This document shows, one piece after another, positions 1-10,760 of a DNA stretch of 64,000 nucleotides. The translations under genes and the position numbers were made by a program. The stretch is from Endosaccharibacter trunci (GTDB taxonomy: Bacteria; Pseudomonadota; Alphaproteobacteria; Acetobacterales; Acetobacteraceae), in the NCBI GenBank assembly GCA_024515975.1, contig JAMSKV010000003.1, forward strand, positions 233,541-297,540, read 5' to 3'. The notes under the pieces are model-generated. The model saw only the letters and a list, made by a program, of their open reading frames with translations, was not told where the DNA came from and did not search any database. Position 1 is the first letter of the stretch, and every line of letters starts with the position of its first letter.

Positions 1-1449
1 CCACTTGTAGTCGAAGCCGAGCCCGCCTTCGTCGGCGGACCGTGTCACGCCGGGAAAAGAAGTCGATTCCTCCGCCACCAGGATGGCGCCCGGACTGGTT
101 TCCTTCACCGCACGGCTGAGATCCTGCAGGAAGGCGATAGATTCGAGATTCTCGCGGCCGCCATAGATGTTCGGCACCCACTCGCCGTGCTTGCGGCTGT
201 AGTCGCGATACAGCATGGACGCGACTGCATCGACCCGCAGCCCATCGATATGGAACCGCTTCAGCCAGAACAGGCCGCTCGCGATCATGAAGCCGCGCAC
301 CTCGTTGCGGCCCAGATTGTAGATGAAGGTGTTCCAGTCTTGATGGTAGCCCTCGAACGGATTGCCGTGCTCGTACAGCGCGGTGCCGTCGAAATGCGCG
401 AGGCCGTGCGAGTCGGTCGGGAAATGGGCCGGCACCCAGTCGAGCAGGATCGCGATTCCGGCCGCATGGCATCGGTTCACGAAGCGGGCGAACTCTTTCG
501 GCTCACCCATGCGTGACGTCGGCGCGAACTGGCCCAGCACCTGATAGCCCCAGGAACCGCCGAACGGATGCTCCATGATCGGCATCAGCTCGATATGGGT
601 GAAACCCAGCGCCTGGATATATGGGATCAGCCGGTCGCCGAGCAGGGACCAGCTCGGCTCCTGGCCGTCATGCGGCAGCCAGGACATGGCGTGCAGTTCG
701 TAGACAGAGATCGGCGCGTTCGGCGCCTGACGCGCAGCACGATTCTCCATCCAGGCCTGGTCGGTCCAGGCGAACGGTTCAGAGTCGACTACGACAGAGG
801 CCGTCTGCGGCGGCTTTTCCGCCTGCCACGCTACCGGATCGGCGCGCCAGGGCAGGACGTTGCCGTCCGGTCCGACAAGTTCGAATTTGTAGAGTGCGCC
901 GGCGGAAACGCCGGGGATGAACAATTCCCAGACGCCGTAGGGGATACGCGCGCGCATTGGGTGGCGACGCCCGTCCCAGTTGTTGAACGACCCGACCACG
1001 GAAACGCGCTGCGCGTTCGGCGCCCACACGGCGAAAAGTGTACCCGCGACGCCGTCCACCACGCGCGGATGCGCACCCAGCACATCACCCAGGTCGTGAT
1101 GCCGGCCGGCCGCCAGCAGATAGAGATCGAGATCGCCGAAAAGAGGCGGAAAGGCGTAGGCATCTGCCGTCTCGATGACGGTTTCGCCGCCTGCGCCATT
1201 CGCGAGCGTCTGGCGCAGGCGGTAGGGACCGCTGCCAATCACCGTGCCGGACCACAGCCCGTCGGCATGCACGCGGTCGAGCGTGCCGCGCGACAGGCCG
1301 TTGGTCGCATCCACCACCTCCACGGCGAGCGCGTCCGGAAGGAACGCCCGCACGGCGTCGCCATGCTGCCCCAGAAGGGAGAACGGATCGCCATGTCGCG
1401 CCCGGACGAAGCTGTCCACGGCGCCGGGATGCGGAAGATGCTCGGCCAT
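1..1449 (-). CDS. glgB: 1,4-alpha-glucan branching enzyme GlgB, cut by the window's left edge
   Basis: GH13 branching enzyme that makes alpha-1,6 branches in glycogen-like alpha-glucan in the cytoplasm. Translated from the ATG at 1449 it gives 483 residues before the window ends; the family is usually about 730. An N-terminal CBM48-type region leads to [12 protein letters not shown], then the GH13 barrel: [17 protein letters not shown], the nucleophile D407 in GLRVDAVAS and the acid/base E460 in [11 protein letters not shown], at almost the same positions as in E. coli GlgB. The ATG lies 2 bp after the stop of the trehalose synthase gene, so the two are surely co-transcribed, and GlgB would branch the linear glucan made by GlgE. 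Confidence 0.95.
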   Translation of the reverse strand, partial: MAEHLPHPGAVDSFVRARHGDPFSLLGQHGDAVRAFLPDALAVEVVDATNGLSRGTLDRVHADGLWSGTVIGSGPYRLRQTLANGAGGETVIETADAYAFPPLFGDLDLYLLAAGRHHDLGDVLGAHPRVVDGVAGTLFAVWAPNAQRVSVVGSFNNWDGRRHPMRARIPYGVWELFIPGVSAGALYKFELVGPDGNVLPWRADPVAWQAEKPPQTASVVVDSEPFAWTDQAWMENRAARQAPNAPISVYELHAMSWLPHDGQEPSWSLLGDRLIPYIQALGFTHIELMPIMEHPFGGSWGYQVLGQFAPTSRMGEPKEFARFVNRCHAAGIAILLDWVPAHFPTDSHGLAHFDGTALYEHGNPFEGYHQDWNTFIYNLGRNEVRGFMIASGLFWLKRFHIDGLRVDAVASMLYRDYSRKHGEWVPNIYGGRENLESIAFLQDLSRAVKETSPGAILVAEESTSFPGVTRSADEGGLGFDYKW

Positions 1450-1451
1450 GC

Positions 1452-4757
<3,306 letters not shown>

Positions 4758-4803
4758 CTCGAAAACGTCCCGGACGTGGTAGGGGAGAGAAGGAAGGTCA
4801 GGA

Positions 4804-7800
4804 TCAGCGCGCGGGCGAGGCGCGCCAGATCCGGTATGGGCTTTGCGGCGACAAGGTCAATTGCTGGGTCCGGCCGTAGAGAACGAAGCTCTCGTCGGTA
4901 ACGAGATCGTCGATCCGAAGCGCCGCCTGATCCGGCAGGCCCCATTTCCACAGCGGCAGGTCGATGGTCGCTGTCTGCTCGTTATACGGGTCCATGCTGA
5001 TCGCCACCAGCAGCACATCGCCGCGGTTGCGTGTCGCCTTCTCGAAGAACAGGACGGCGTCGTTGGCGGCGGGAAGGAAGGAAACGCCGCGATGCGATCG
5101 CAGGGCCGGACTGGTGTTGCGGATCGCGTTCAGGCGCGTGATCTCGCCGACGATGTTGCACGGACGGTTCCAGTCCCAATGGCGGATCTGGAACTTCTCG
5201 CTGTCGAGATATTCCTCCTTGCCGGGTGCGAGACGCGTGCCTTCGCAGAGTTCGAACCCGTTATAGACCCCCCAAAGCCCGCTCAGCGTCGCCGCGGCGG
5301 CGGCACGGATCAGGAAGGAGGCGCGGTCGCCGTTCTGGAGAAAGAACGGATTGATGTCCGGCGTGTTGACGAAGAAATGCGGCCGGAAGAACTCCTTCGG
5401 CGCTTCCTCGGTCAACTGCGTCAGGTATTCGGTCAGCTCGGCCTTGCTGTTGCGCCAGGTGAAGTAGGTGTAGCTCTGCCCGAAGCCCACCTTGGCGAGG
5501 CGGTTCATCACCTTCGGTCGCGTAAACGCTTCCGCCAGGAATACCGCATCCGGATAGCGCGCGCGGACTTCCGCGATCATCCACTGCCAGAACGGGAACG
5601 GCTTGGTGTGCGGGTTGTCGACCCGGAACAGCCGGATGCCCTGCTCGCACCAGAACAACACGACGTTGGCCAGGGCCAGCCAGAGGCCCGGCACGCTGCC
5701 CTCGGCGTAGAAATCGACGTTGACGATGTCCTGGTATTTCTTGGGCGGGTTCTCCGCATAGCGAATGGAGCCGTCCGGCCGCCATTCGAACCAGTCTTTG
5801 TGATCGCGCAGCCAGGGATGATCGGGGGAGCACTGGATGGCGAAATCGAGCGCCAGCTCCAGCCCGTGCGCCTCCGCTGCCTCGCGCAGATGCAGGAAAT
5901 CCTCCAGCGTGCCCAACTCAGGATGGATCGCGTCGTGACCGCCGGCTTCCGAGCCGACGGCGTAGGGACTGCCGACGTCGTGCGGTTCCGGGGTCAGCGT
6001 GTTGTTCGGGCCCTTGCGGTTGGTCCTGCCGATCGGATGGATGGGCGGGAAATACAGCACGTCGAAGCCCATCGCCTGCACGCGTGGCAGGTGCTTCTCC
6101 ACATCGGCGAAGGTGCCGTGCCGGCTGGAATCATCGGCCATGGACCGCGGAAAGACTTCGTACCAGCTTGCGAAACCCGCACCGCTGCGTTCCGCATCGA
6201 CCGGGATCTCCGCACTGTGGACGCCATGCGGCCGGTTGTCCGCCGCCTGCATCAGCGCCAAGGTCTCGTCCGACATCAGCGTCTCGCGCACCGTATCGGC
6301 GTCGGCGCCATCGATCGCGCGCAGAAGAGGGTCCAGCGCCCCATGGCCGCGTGCGCTTGCCTTTCGCACCAGCTCGGTGCCCTCGCGGAGTTCGAGCGCG
6401 ATCGGTACGCCCGCCTTGTGTTTGGCGCCCAGCTCGTGCCGGAACGTCGCCCAGGCGTCGCGCCAGGCCTGGACCCGGTAGCGATGCAGGCCGCGGATCT
6501 CGAGCGGAAAGGATGCGGTCCAGCGATCGTTCGCCACCGGGCGCATCCGGGTCTCGCGCCATTCCGCATCCCCCGGGCCCTGCCATTGCAGCGCCGCGCT
6601 GAGCACGTCGTGACCATCGCCGATGACATCGATTTCGACATCGACGGTTTCGCCTGCGATCCGCTTCACCGCGAAGGCGCCACCATCCACGGCGGGGGAA
6701 GGGTCCTCCAGCGCCAGACGCGCCCAGCCACCAGCGCGTGTCGCCGACTCCGGGTCGATCGGCAGAGGCGTTCCGCCGGTCGCGCGCGTGGCGCTGAAGG
6801 CCAGCATGGTGCCGGCTGGGATGGTGATGATCTGCCCGGGAACCAGCTTGCTATGCTGCGGCGCCGGATGGCCGTCGACGGCGACGGCCGCAAATGGCGA
6901 GAACGCGCCGCCGACCGCGGGCAACACCGATGCGGGATCGAACGACGCGGCGTCATTCGTGACGTTCAGGAGCAGCAGCGTGGCCGTCGAAGCGAACCGT
7001 GCGTCGCCGTCCGAACGCAGCACTGCGAGAATATCGGCCCCGGGCGGCGAGAGCACGCGCGAACAGCTTAGCGCGTCGAACTGACGCGCCACCGCAGCGA
7101 CGTGCTCCGCTGCCGACACGGCCGCCGCGTCCTGAGCCGGAACCACAGACCCGATGCCACGCGAAGCCGCGATGCCGATGCCGGAGACGGCCGAATGGGC
7201 CGGCCCGCGGTCGAACGGCGCCAGAACGCCGGCCACGGGCGATAGAGTGGCCAACTCCTGATCGAGCCACGCGGCACGCCCGTTCCACCAGGGCAGCGAA
7301 CATTGCACCGCATCGAGACCGAGGCCGGCCAGCCCGGCGATCTCTCCCCAGTTCAACCCGTTGGTCTCGACGATCAGCACGGCATCCGGAGCCGCCTGGC
7401 GAAGCGCCGACAGGAGGGGGCGAAGCTGGCCATGGGGCACCGTGCCGAGACCGCCGATCCTTGCGCCGGCAAATTGGCCGCTGCACAGCCCGGCAATCAC
7501 CCCGCCCCAATAGGCGCCGAGTGCGACGGAGGCGCCGACGCTCCCGAATGCGGCTTCGGCCACGTTCTCGGAGAAATCGCGGCGCGGATCGCGGGCGTGC
7601 GAGAGGTCCGGGGCGGGATAAAGGTCGGGGCGCTCCCGGGCGGCGATGCCGGACGCATCCACCTTGTCGATGGCGATATCCGCCAGGATCCGCTGCGTCG
7701 CTCCGTCGGGCACGGCAATAGATCCAGTCGAAGAATACGGAAAGAGAACCGCGTCGAACGTCTCGCTTCGCACGGAGCCGAGAGCTGCCAGAACGGCGTC

Positions 7801-7890
7801 CACGCTGCCGGACAGAATGCGGTGCGGGGCTGTGCGGCCGGCCGGCGGTGCGTTTTGATCAACCTGCTCGCGCGGTTCGATCCCATCCAT
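4804..7890 (-). CDS. glgE: Alpha-1,4-glucan:maltose-1-phosphate maltosyltransferase GlgE, long form
   Basis: Transfers maltosyl units from maltose-1-phosphate to the non-reducing end of alpha-1,4-glucan. The C-terminal ~680 residues match classical GlgE: an N/S domain with HRYRVQAWRDAWATFRHEL, VLYFPPIHPIGRTNRKG, nucleophile D758 in GIRLFRVDNPHTKPFPFW, acid E787 in VFLAEAFTRPKVM, and NTPDINPFF. At 1028 residues it carries about 350 extra N-terminal residues compared with ~670-700 for actinobacterial GlgE. That part reads like a degenerate GH13 domain (GAYWGGVIAGL, ASRGIGSVVPAQDAA, LLLLNVTNDA) without an obvious catalytic set. First gene of the operon by transcription order; the ATG at 7890 follows a G-rich stretch that may act as ribosome binding site. 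Confidence 0.93.
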   Translation of the reverse strand: MDGIEPREQVDQNAPPAGRTAPHRILSGSVDAVLAALGSVRSETFDAVLFPYSSTGSIAVPDGATQRILADIAIDKVDASGIAARERPDLYPAPDLSHARDPRRDFSENVAEAAFGSVGASVALGAYWGGVIAGLCSGQFAGARIGGLGTVPHGQLRPLLSALRQAAPDAVLIVETNGLNWGEIAGLAGLGLDAVQCSLPWWNGRAAWLDQELATLSPVAGVLAPFDRGPAHSAVSGIGIAASRGIGSVVPAQDAAAVSAAEHVAAVARQFDALSCSRVLSPPGADILAVLRSDGDARFASTATLLLLNVTNDAASFDPASVLPAVGGAFSPFAAVAVDGHPAPQHSKLVPGQIITIPAGTMLAFSATRATGGTPLPIDPESATRAGGWARLALEDPSPAVDGGAFAVKRIAGETVDVEIDVIGDGHDVLSAALQWQGPGDAEWRETRMRPVANDRWTASFPLEIRGLHRYRVQAWRDAWATFRHELGAKHKAGVPIALELREGTELVRKASARGHGALDPLLRAIDGADADTVRETLMSDETLALMQAADNRPHGVHSAEIPVDAERSGAGFASWYEVFPRSMADDSSRHGTFADVEKHLPRVQAMGFDVLYFPPIHPIGRTNRKGPNNTLTPEPHDVGSPYAVGSEAGGHDAIHPELGTLEDFLHLREAAEAHGLELALDFAIQCSPDHPWLRDHKDWFEWRPDGSIRYAENPPKKYQDIVNVDFYAEGSVPGLWLALANVVLFWCEQGIRLFRVDNPHTKPFPFWQWMIAEVRARYPDAVFLAEAFTRPKVMNRLAKVGFGQSYTYFTWRNSKAELTEYLTQLTEEAPKEFFRPHFFVNTPDINPFFLQNGDRASFLIRAAAAATLSGLWGVYNGFELCEGTRLAPGKEEYLDSEKFQIRHWDWNRPCNIVGEITRLNAIRNTSPALRSHRGVSFLPAANDAVLFFEKATRNRGDVLLVAISMDPYNEQTATIDLPLWKWGLPDQAALRIDDLVTDESFVLYGRTQQLTLSPQSPYRIWRASPAR

Positions 7891-8062
7891 TCGCCGACCC
7901 CCGATGAACCTGTTCCGAGAAAGACGGGCGGCGGTTGCCGACCGGCCGATGCCCGCGACGAAACGACCACAGCGCTTGCCATGGCCGGTTTCGCCGTCCT
8001 TCGCTCTCCCGTCCGTTTCGGGGATCGGGCGAGGACGGGCTTTCGTTGAATCGAACGTGAGG

Positions 8063-8085
8063 CCGAGGGGCGGGGTTCCCCTCGG
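8063..8085 (-). terminator. Stem-loop downstream of phyR, possible terminator
   Basis: Perfect 8-bp inverted repeat, CCGAGGGG and CCCCTCGG with a 7-nt loop, 22-44 nt beyond the phyR stop codon and ahead of the glgE operon on the same strand. No T-run follows on the minus strand, so a factor-independent terminator is only a possibility. It could separate phyR from the alpha-glucan operon. Confidence 0.35.
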
Positions 8086-8106
8086 ATGCGCCGGGACCGG
8101 AGACGG

Positions 8107-8850
8107 CTAGCGCAAATCCACGCCGCCGCTCACCGCCTGATAGGTGGCGATCGCCAGCGTCAGTGGTTCGAACGGCTTGGTGATCACGAAAGCGGGCTCC
8201 ACCGCTTCGCCGGTCAGAAGCCGCTCGGGATAGGCCGTCACAAAGATCACCGGCGCGTAGTGGTGCTTCAGGATCCGGCTGACCGCGGAAGTGCCATCGC
8301 CGCCCAGGCCGAGATTGATGTCGGCCAGGATCAGGCCAGGCTTGGTCGCCTGCGCCAGACGCACGGCATCGGCTTCCGTCGAGGCGACGCCCACCACCTT
8401 GTGGCCGCAGCCTTCCACCAGCTCCTCGATATCCATGGCGATGATCGGCTCGTCCTCGATGATGAGGACGTCGGTCGCCGCGGAGGCGCGAAGGCGCTCG
8501 CGTGCGTCGCCAAGCTGGCTCTGCGCGTCCGCCAGAGGCAGCGACACGATCCCCGAGGCGTCCTCGATCGAGACCTCCTCCAGCGCCGTCAGCAGCAGAA
8601 GCTGGCGTTGCTTGTTGGATAGGCCACCCACGAGCGAAGGCAAGGTTGAGATGCCAGCGTCGAACCGCCGCGTGACCCAATGATATAGGCCGTAGCGCGG
8701 CATCATGGCATTGTCGGTCGCCGCCAGCATCTCGCGCAGGCTTTCCGCCACCAGCAGATCGCCGCGTGGTTGGCTTCCGGTGAGGGCACGCGCATAACGT
8801 CGTGCATAAGGAAGGGCGCGGAGTAGGTCGTCGCGCCGCGTGCTGGCCAT
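8107..8850 (-). CDS. phyR: PhyR-type general stress response anti-anti-sigma factor
   Basis: Response regulator with an ECF-sigma-like N-terminal half (about 1-120) and a C-terminal receiver domain, 247 residues. Receiver landmarks: acidic pair E132/D133 in LIIEDEP, phosphoacceptor D177 in ILADINLG, T205 in IFVTAYPER and K225 in VITKPFEP. The family acts by partner switching: phosphorylated PhyR exposes its sigma-like domain, binds NepR and frees EcfG. All partners are encoded next door: two EcfG-type sigma factors, NepR and a kinase. It is divergent from the first sigma gene; the ATG at 8850 is preceded by a purine-rich AGAGAGAG stretch. The receiver FATGUY-type signature region is present as VFVTAYPERLLTG-like sequence. 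Confidence 0.95.
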   Translation of the reverse strand: MASTRRDDLLRALPYARRYARALTGSQPRGDLLVAESLREMLAATDNAMMPRYGLYHWVTRRFDAGISTLPSLVGGLSNKQRQLLLLTALEEVSIEDASGIVSLPLADAQSQLGDARERLRASAATDVLIIEDEPIIAMDIEELVEGCGHKVVGVASTEADAVRLAQATKPGLILADINLGLGGDGTSAVSRILKHHYAPVIFVTAYPERLLTGEAVEPAFVITKPFEPLTLAIATYQAVSGGVDLR

Positions 8851-8885
8851 CAGGCGTCTCTCTCTGGATAGGAACGGGATATTAG

Positions 8886-9479
8886 TTGGACGATCCGGCT
8901 AACGCGAAAACCCCCGAAGCGCGAATCCCGGGGGCGGCGGATGCCGTAACATCGCCCGCGTCCGGCCCGAACGCCGGAAGCGGGACGGGTGGGGACCTTC
9001 GCCGTCAGATGACCACGCTGCTGCCGGATCTGCGCGCCTTCGCGCGATTCCTGACGCGTGATGCGACGGCTGCCGACGATCTGGTGCAGGACACGGTGGT
9101 GCGCGCCCTGGCCGGACTGTCGTCCTTCCAGCCCGGCACCAACCTGAAGGCATGGCTGTTCACCATCCAGCGCAACGGCTTCTACGAGCAGATCCGGCGT
9201 CACAAGCGCGAAACCCGTATGCTGGGCGCGCAAACCGCCGCGAGCGAGATGCAGGCGCCGGAGGCCCATCGTCGCAGCGATCTCAACGATCTTCAGCGCA
9301 TGTTGTGGACGCTGCCCCCGCTTCTGCGCGAGGCGCTGGTGCTGGTCGGTGCGCAGGAACTGTCCCATGACGAAGCCGCCGCGATCTGCGGTGTGCCCGT
9401 GGGCACGATGAAGGCGCGGGTATCGCGCGCGCGAAGCCAGCTCGCCCGCACCATGGGACCCCAGCCGGAGCAGGATTGA
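8886..9479 (+). CDS. ecfG: EcfG-type ECF sigma factor (first copy)
   Basis: Group ECF15/EcfG sigma factor. Sigma region 2 runs from LLPDLRAFARFLTRD through DDLVQDTVVRALA and FQPGTNLKAWLFTIQRN; region 4 covers LPPLLREALVLVGAQELSHDEAAAICGVPVGTMKARVSRAR. Expected to direct the general stress regulon from GGAAC/CGTT promoters and to be held by NepR. The start is uncertain. The TTG at 8886 gives 197 residues and keeps the helix ahead of LLPDL; the first ATG, at 9009, gives 156 residues and trims that helix. With the TTG start only 35 bp separate it from phyR, leaving little room for two promoters. Confidence 0.9.
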   Translation: MDDPANAKTPEARIPGAADAVTSPASGPNAGSGTGGDLRRQMTTLLPDLRAFARFLTRDATAADDLVQDTVVRALAGLSSFQPGTNLKAWLFTIQRNGFYEQIRRHKRETRMLGAQTAASEMQAPEAHRRSDLNDLQRMLWTLPPLLREALVLVGAQELSHDEAAAICGVPVGTMKARVSRARSQLARTMGPQPEQD

Positions 9480-9859
9480 AGGCGCGGTTTCGGTCTGCGT
9501 CATTCGTCCCGGCCTCCCTTCTCCGGTTCGGTTTCATTTCCACCGCGCCGGTGCGGTCGTCCGGGGCGCAGTCTCACAGGGTCGCAGCCCTGCCGTTCAT
9601 CTCATGACACTATCTCATGACACTGGGGCAACGGCGCTTGCAACACGCGGTCGCGTGCTTCCGGTTCCGCCGGGGCACGGTTGCGGAAGGATGGGTTCCT
9701 GTAAAGAGCCGTGGCCTGACGCAAGAGCGTGAGGGGTGGATCGGAAAGGTTCGATTGATCGCCGATCACTCTCTTTTTCGTGATGATGGTTGTCCCAACC
9801 GGATGCAACGGATCGCTCCGGCCGGTCATTGCTTGGGCAGATTACGGAGTGAATGCCCC
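9480..9859. other. 380-bp gap between the two sigma factor genes
   Basis: No credible gene on either strand. It holds a perfect 13-bp tandem repeat at 9599-9624 (listed separately) and should contain the promoter of the second sigma gene. No GGAAC-N16/17-CGTT match was found in it on the plus strand, so that gene does not appear to be directly EcfG-driven from here. Confidence 0.6.
9599..9624. repeat. 13-bp perfect tandem repeat upstream of second ecfG
   Basis: ATCTCATGACACT occurs twice head-to-tail with no spacer (9599-9611 and 9612-9624), about 235 bp before the second sigma gene's start. It could be a regulator site or a simple local duplication; the sequence alone does not decide. Confidence 0.7.
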
Positions 9860-10444
9860 ATGTCCGCGACTTTCCACGACCAGGTCATCGCCATCCTCCC
9901 GAAGCTGCGCGTCCAGGCTTTGGCTTTGACCCGCAACCGGGCCGCCGCGGAGGATCTGGTCCAGGATGCCGTGTGCAACGCGCTTTCCGCGCAGAACAGT
10001 TTCATTCCCGGCACGAACTTCCCGGCCTGGATGCACCGCATCCTGCGCAACCGGTTCATCTCGAACCTCCGCAAGCGTCGCGACACCACCGATATCGACG
10101 ATCTGCCGGCGTCTGCCTTCGCCACGGAGGCCCCGCATGAGGATCGTCTCGCCCTCAAGGATCTGAGCAAGGCGATGAACCGTCTGCCGGTCGATCAGCG
10201 CGAGGCCCTTGTGATGGTCGTCGTGCAGGGCATGAGCTACGAGGCTCTGGCGGAGGCGACCGGCTGCGCCGTGGGCACCGCCAAGAGCCGCGTGTTCCGC
10301 GCCCGCCGTCAGCTCGAGACCTGGCTGACCGGAGAAGCGCCGGACAGTGCGGAAGGCCGCGCCATTGCGGCGCGCGCCTCCGCGCTCAGCCGCTCGCTCG
10401 ATGCGCGTCTCGCCGAAGCTGCGCGCAACGAGCGCAGGGCGTGA
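9860..10444 (+). CDS. EcfG-type ECF sigma factor (second copy)
   Basis: Second EcfG-like sigma factor, 194 residues from the ATG at 9860, which has GGAG ten bases upstream. Region 2: ILPKLRVQALALTRNRAAAEDLVQDAV and SFIPGTNFPAWMHRILRNRF; region 4: LPVDQREALVMVVVQGMSYEALAEATGCAVGTAKSRVFRAR. A C-terminal tail of about 35 Ala/Arg-rich residues extends beyond region 4, unlike the first copy. It lies just before the consensus EcfG promoter and nepR. Alphaproteobacteria often carry several EcfG paralogues; which one is the main stress sigma factor cannot be told from sequence alone. Confidence 0.9.
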   Translation: MSATFHDQVIAILPKLRVQALALTRNRAAAEDLVQDAVCNALSAQNSFIPGTNFPAWMHRILRNRFISNLRKRRDTTDIDDLPASAFATEAPHEDRLALKDLSKAMNRLPVDQREALVMVVVQGMSYEALAEATGCAVGTAKSRVFRARRQLETWLTGEAPDSAEGRAIAARASALSRSLDARLAEAARNERRA

Positions 10445-10502
10445 GGGGCTGTCTTTTCGCCGCTGCAGGGTGATATTACGGCGCTGAAGCGTTTTTTTTA
10501 AG

Positions 10503-10527
10503 GGAACGGGCCCGGCGAGGGCCCGTT
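10503..10527 (+). promoter_or_regulatory. Consensus EcfG promoter of nepR
   Basis: GGAAC at 10503-10507, a 16-bp spacer, then CGTT at 10524-10527: an exact match to the established alphaproteobacterial EcfG promoter (GGAAC-N16/17-CGTT), 34-46 bp before the possible nepR start codons. Most of it is a perfect inverted repeat (10-bp arms 10504-10513 and 10519-10528 with a 5-nt loop). A run of eight T (10492-10499) lies just upstream. It implies that nepR and the kinase are activated by the sigma factor NepR restrains, a negative feedback loop. Confidence 0.8.
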
Positions 10528-10573
10528 CTCATGTCTGCGCTGGGATCGCGCAGGACTGGAGTTGTCGGAGGTC

Positions 10574-10759
10574 ATGACGTCAGCGAACGAAGATCCGCCG
10601 AAGGGGCGTTCGCAATCGGCCCATCCCAGAAAAGGGAAGGGCGATCACGCTTTCGATATGTGGTTGCAGCGCGGCCTGCATCAGATGTTCGACGAAGCCG
10701 CATCCGAGCCCATTCCCGAAGAGCTGCTCCGGCTTATCGAAGACGACCGCGGGCATTGA
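10574..10759 (+). CDS. nepR: NepR-type anti-sigma factor
   Basis: Small 61-residue protein with the NepR signature DMWLQRGLHQMFDEAASEPIP and EELLRLIEDD. NepR binds EcfG and blocks promoter recognition until phosphorylated PhyR takes it away. Two starts are possible: ATG at 10574, only 2 bp after GGAGG, or TTG at 10562, with AGGA six bases upstream, which would add four residues. The stop is followed one base later by the ATG of the kinase gene, so the two are co-translated from the EcfG promoter just upstream. Confidence 0.9.
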   Translation: MTSANEDPPKGRSQSAHPRKGKGDHAFDMWLQRGLHQMFDEAASEPIPEELLRLIEDDRGH

Positions 10760-10760
10760 A

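Noticed and set aside
8871..8894. Possible EcfG promoter before the first sigma gene (GGAAC at 8871)
   Set aside because: At 16 or 17 bp spacing the -10 reads GATC or ATCC, not CGTT; only a 15-bp spacing gives CGAT, too far from consensus.
9602..9829. 75-codon minus-strand open frame between the sigma genes
   Set aside because: No recognisable motif, no ribosome binding site, and it covers a region expected to hold a promoter.
10492..10528. T-run plus GC-rich hairpin, looking like a terminator after the second sigma gene
   Set aside because: The T-run precedes the hairpin on the plus strand, and on the minus strand the hairpin is followed by A's, so neither orientation fits; the hairpin coincides exactly with an EcfG promoter.
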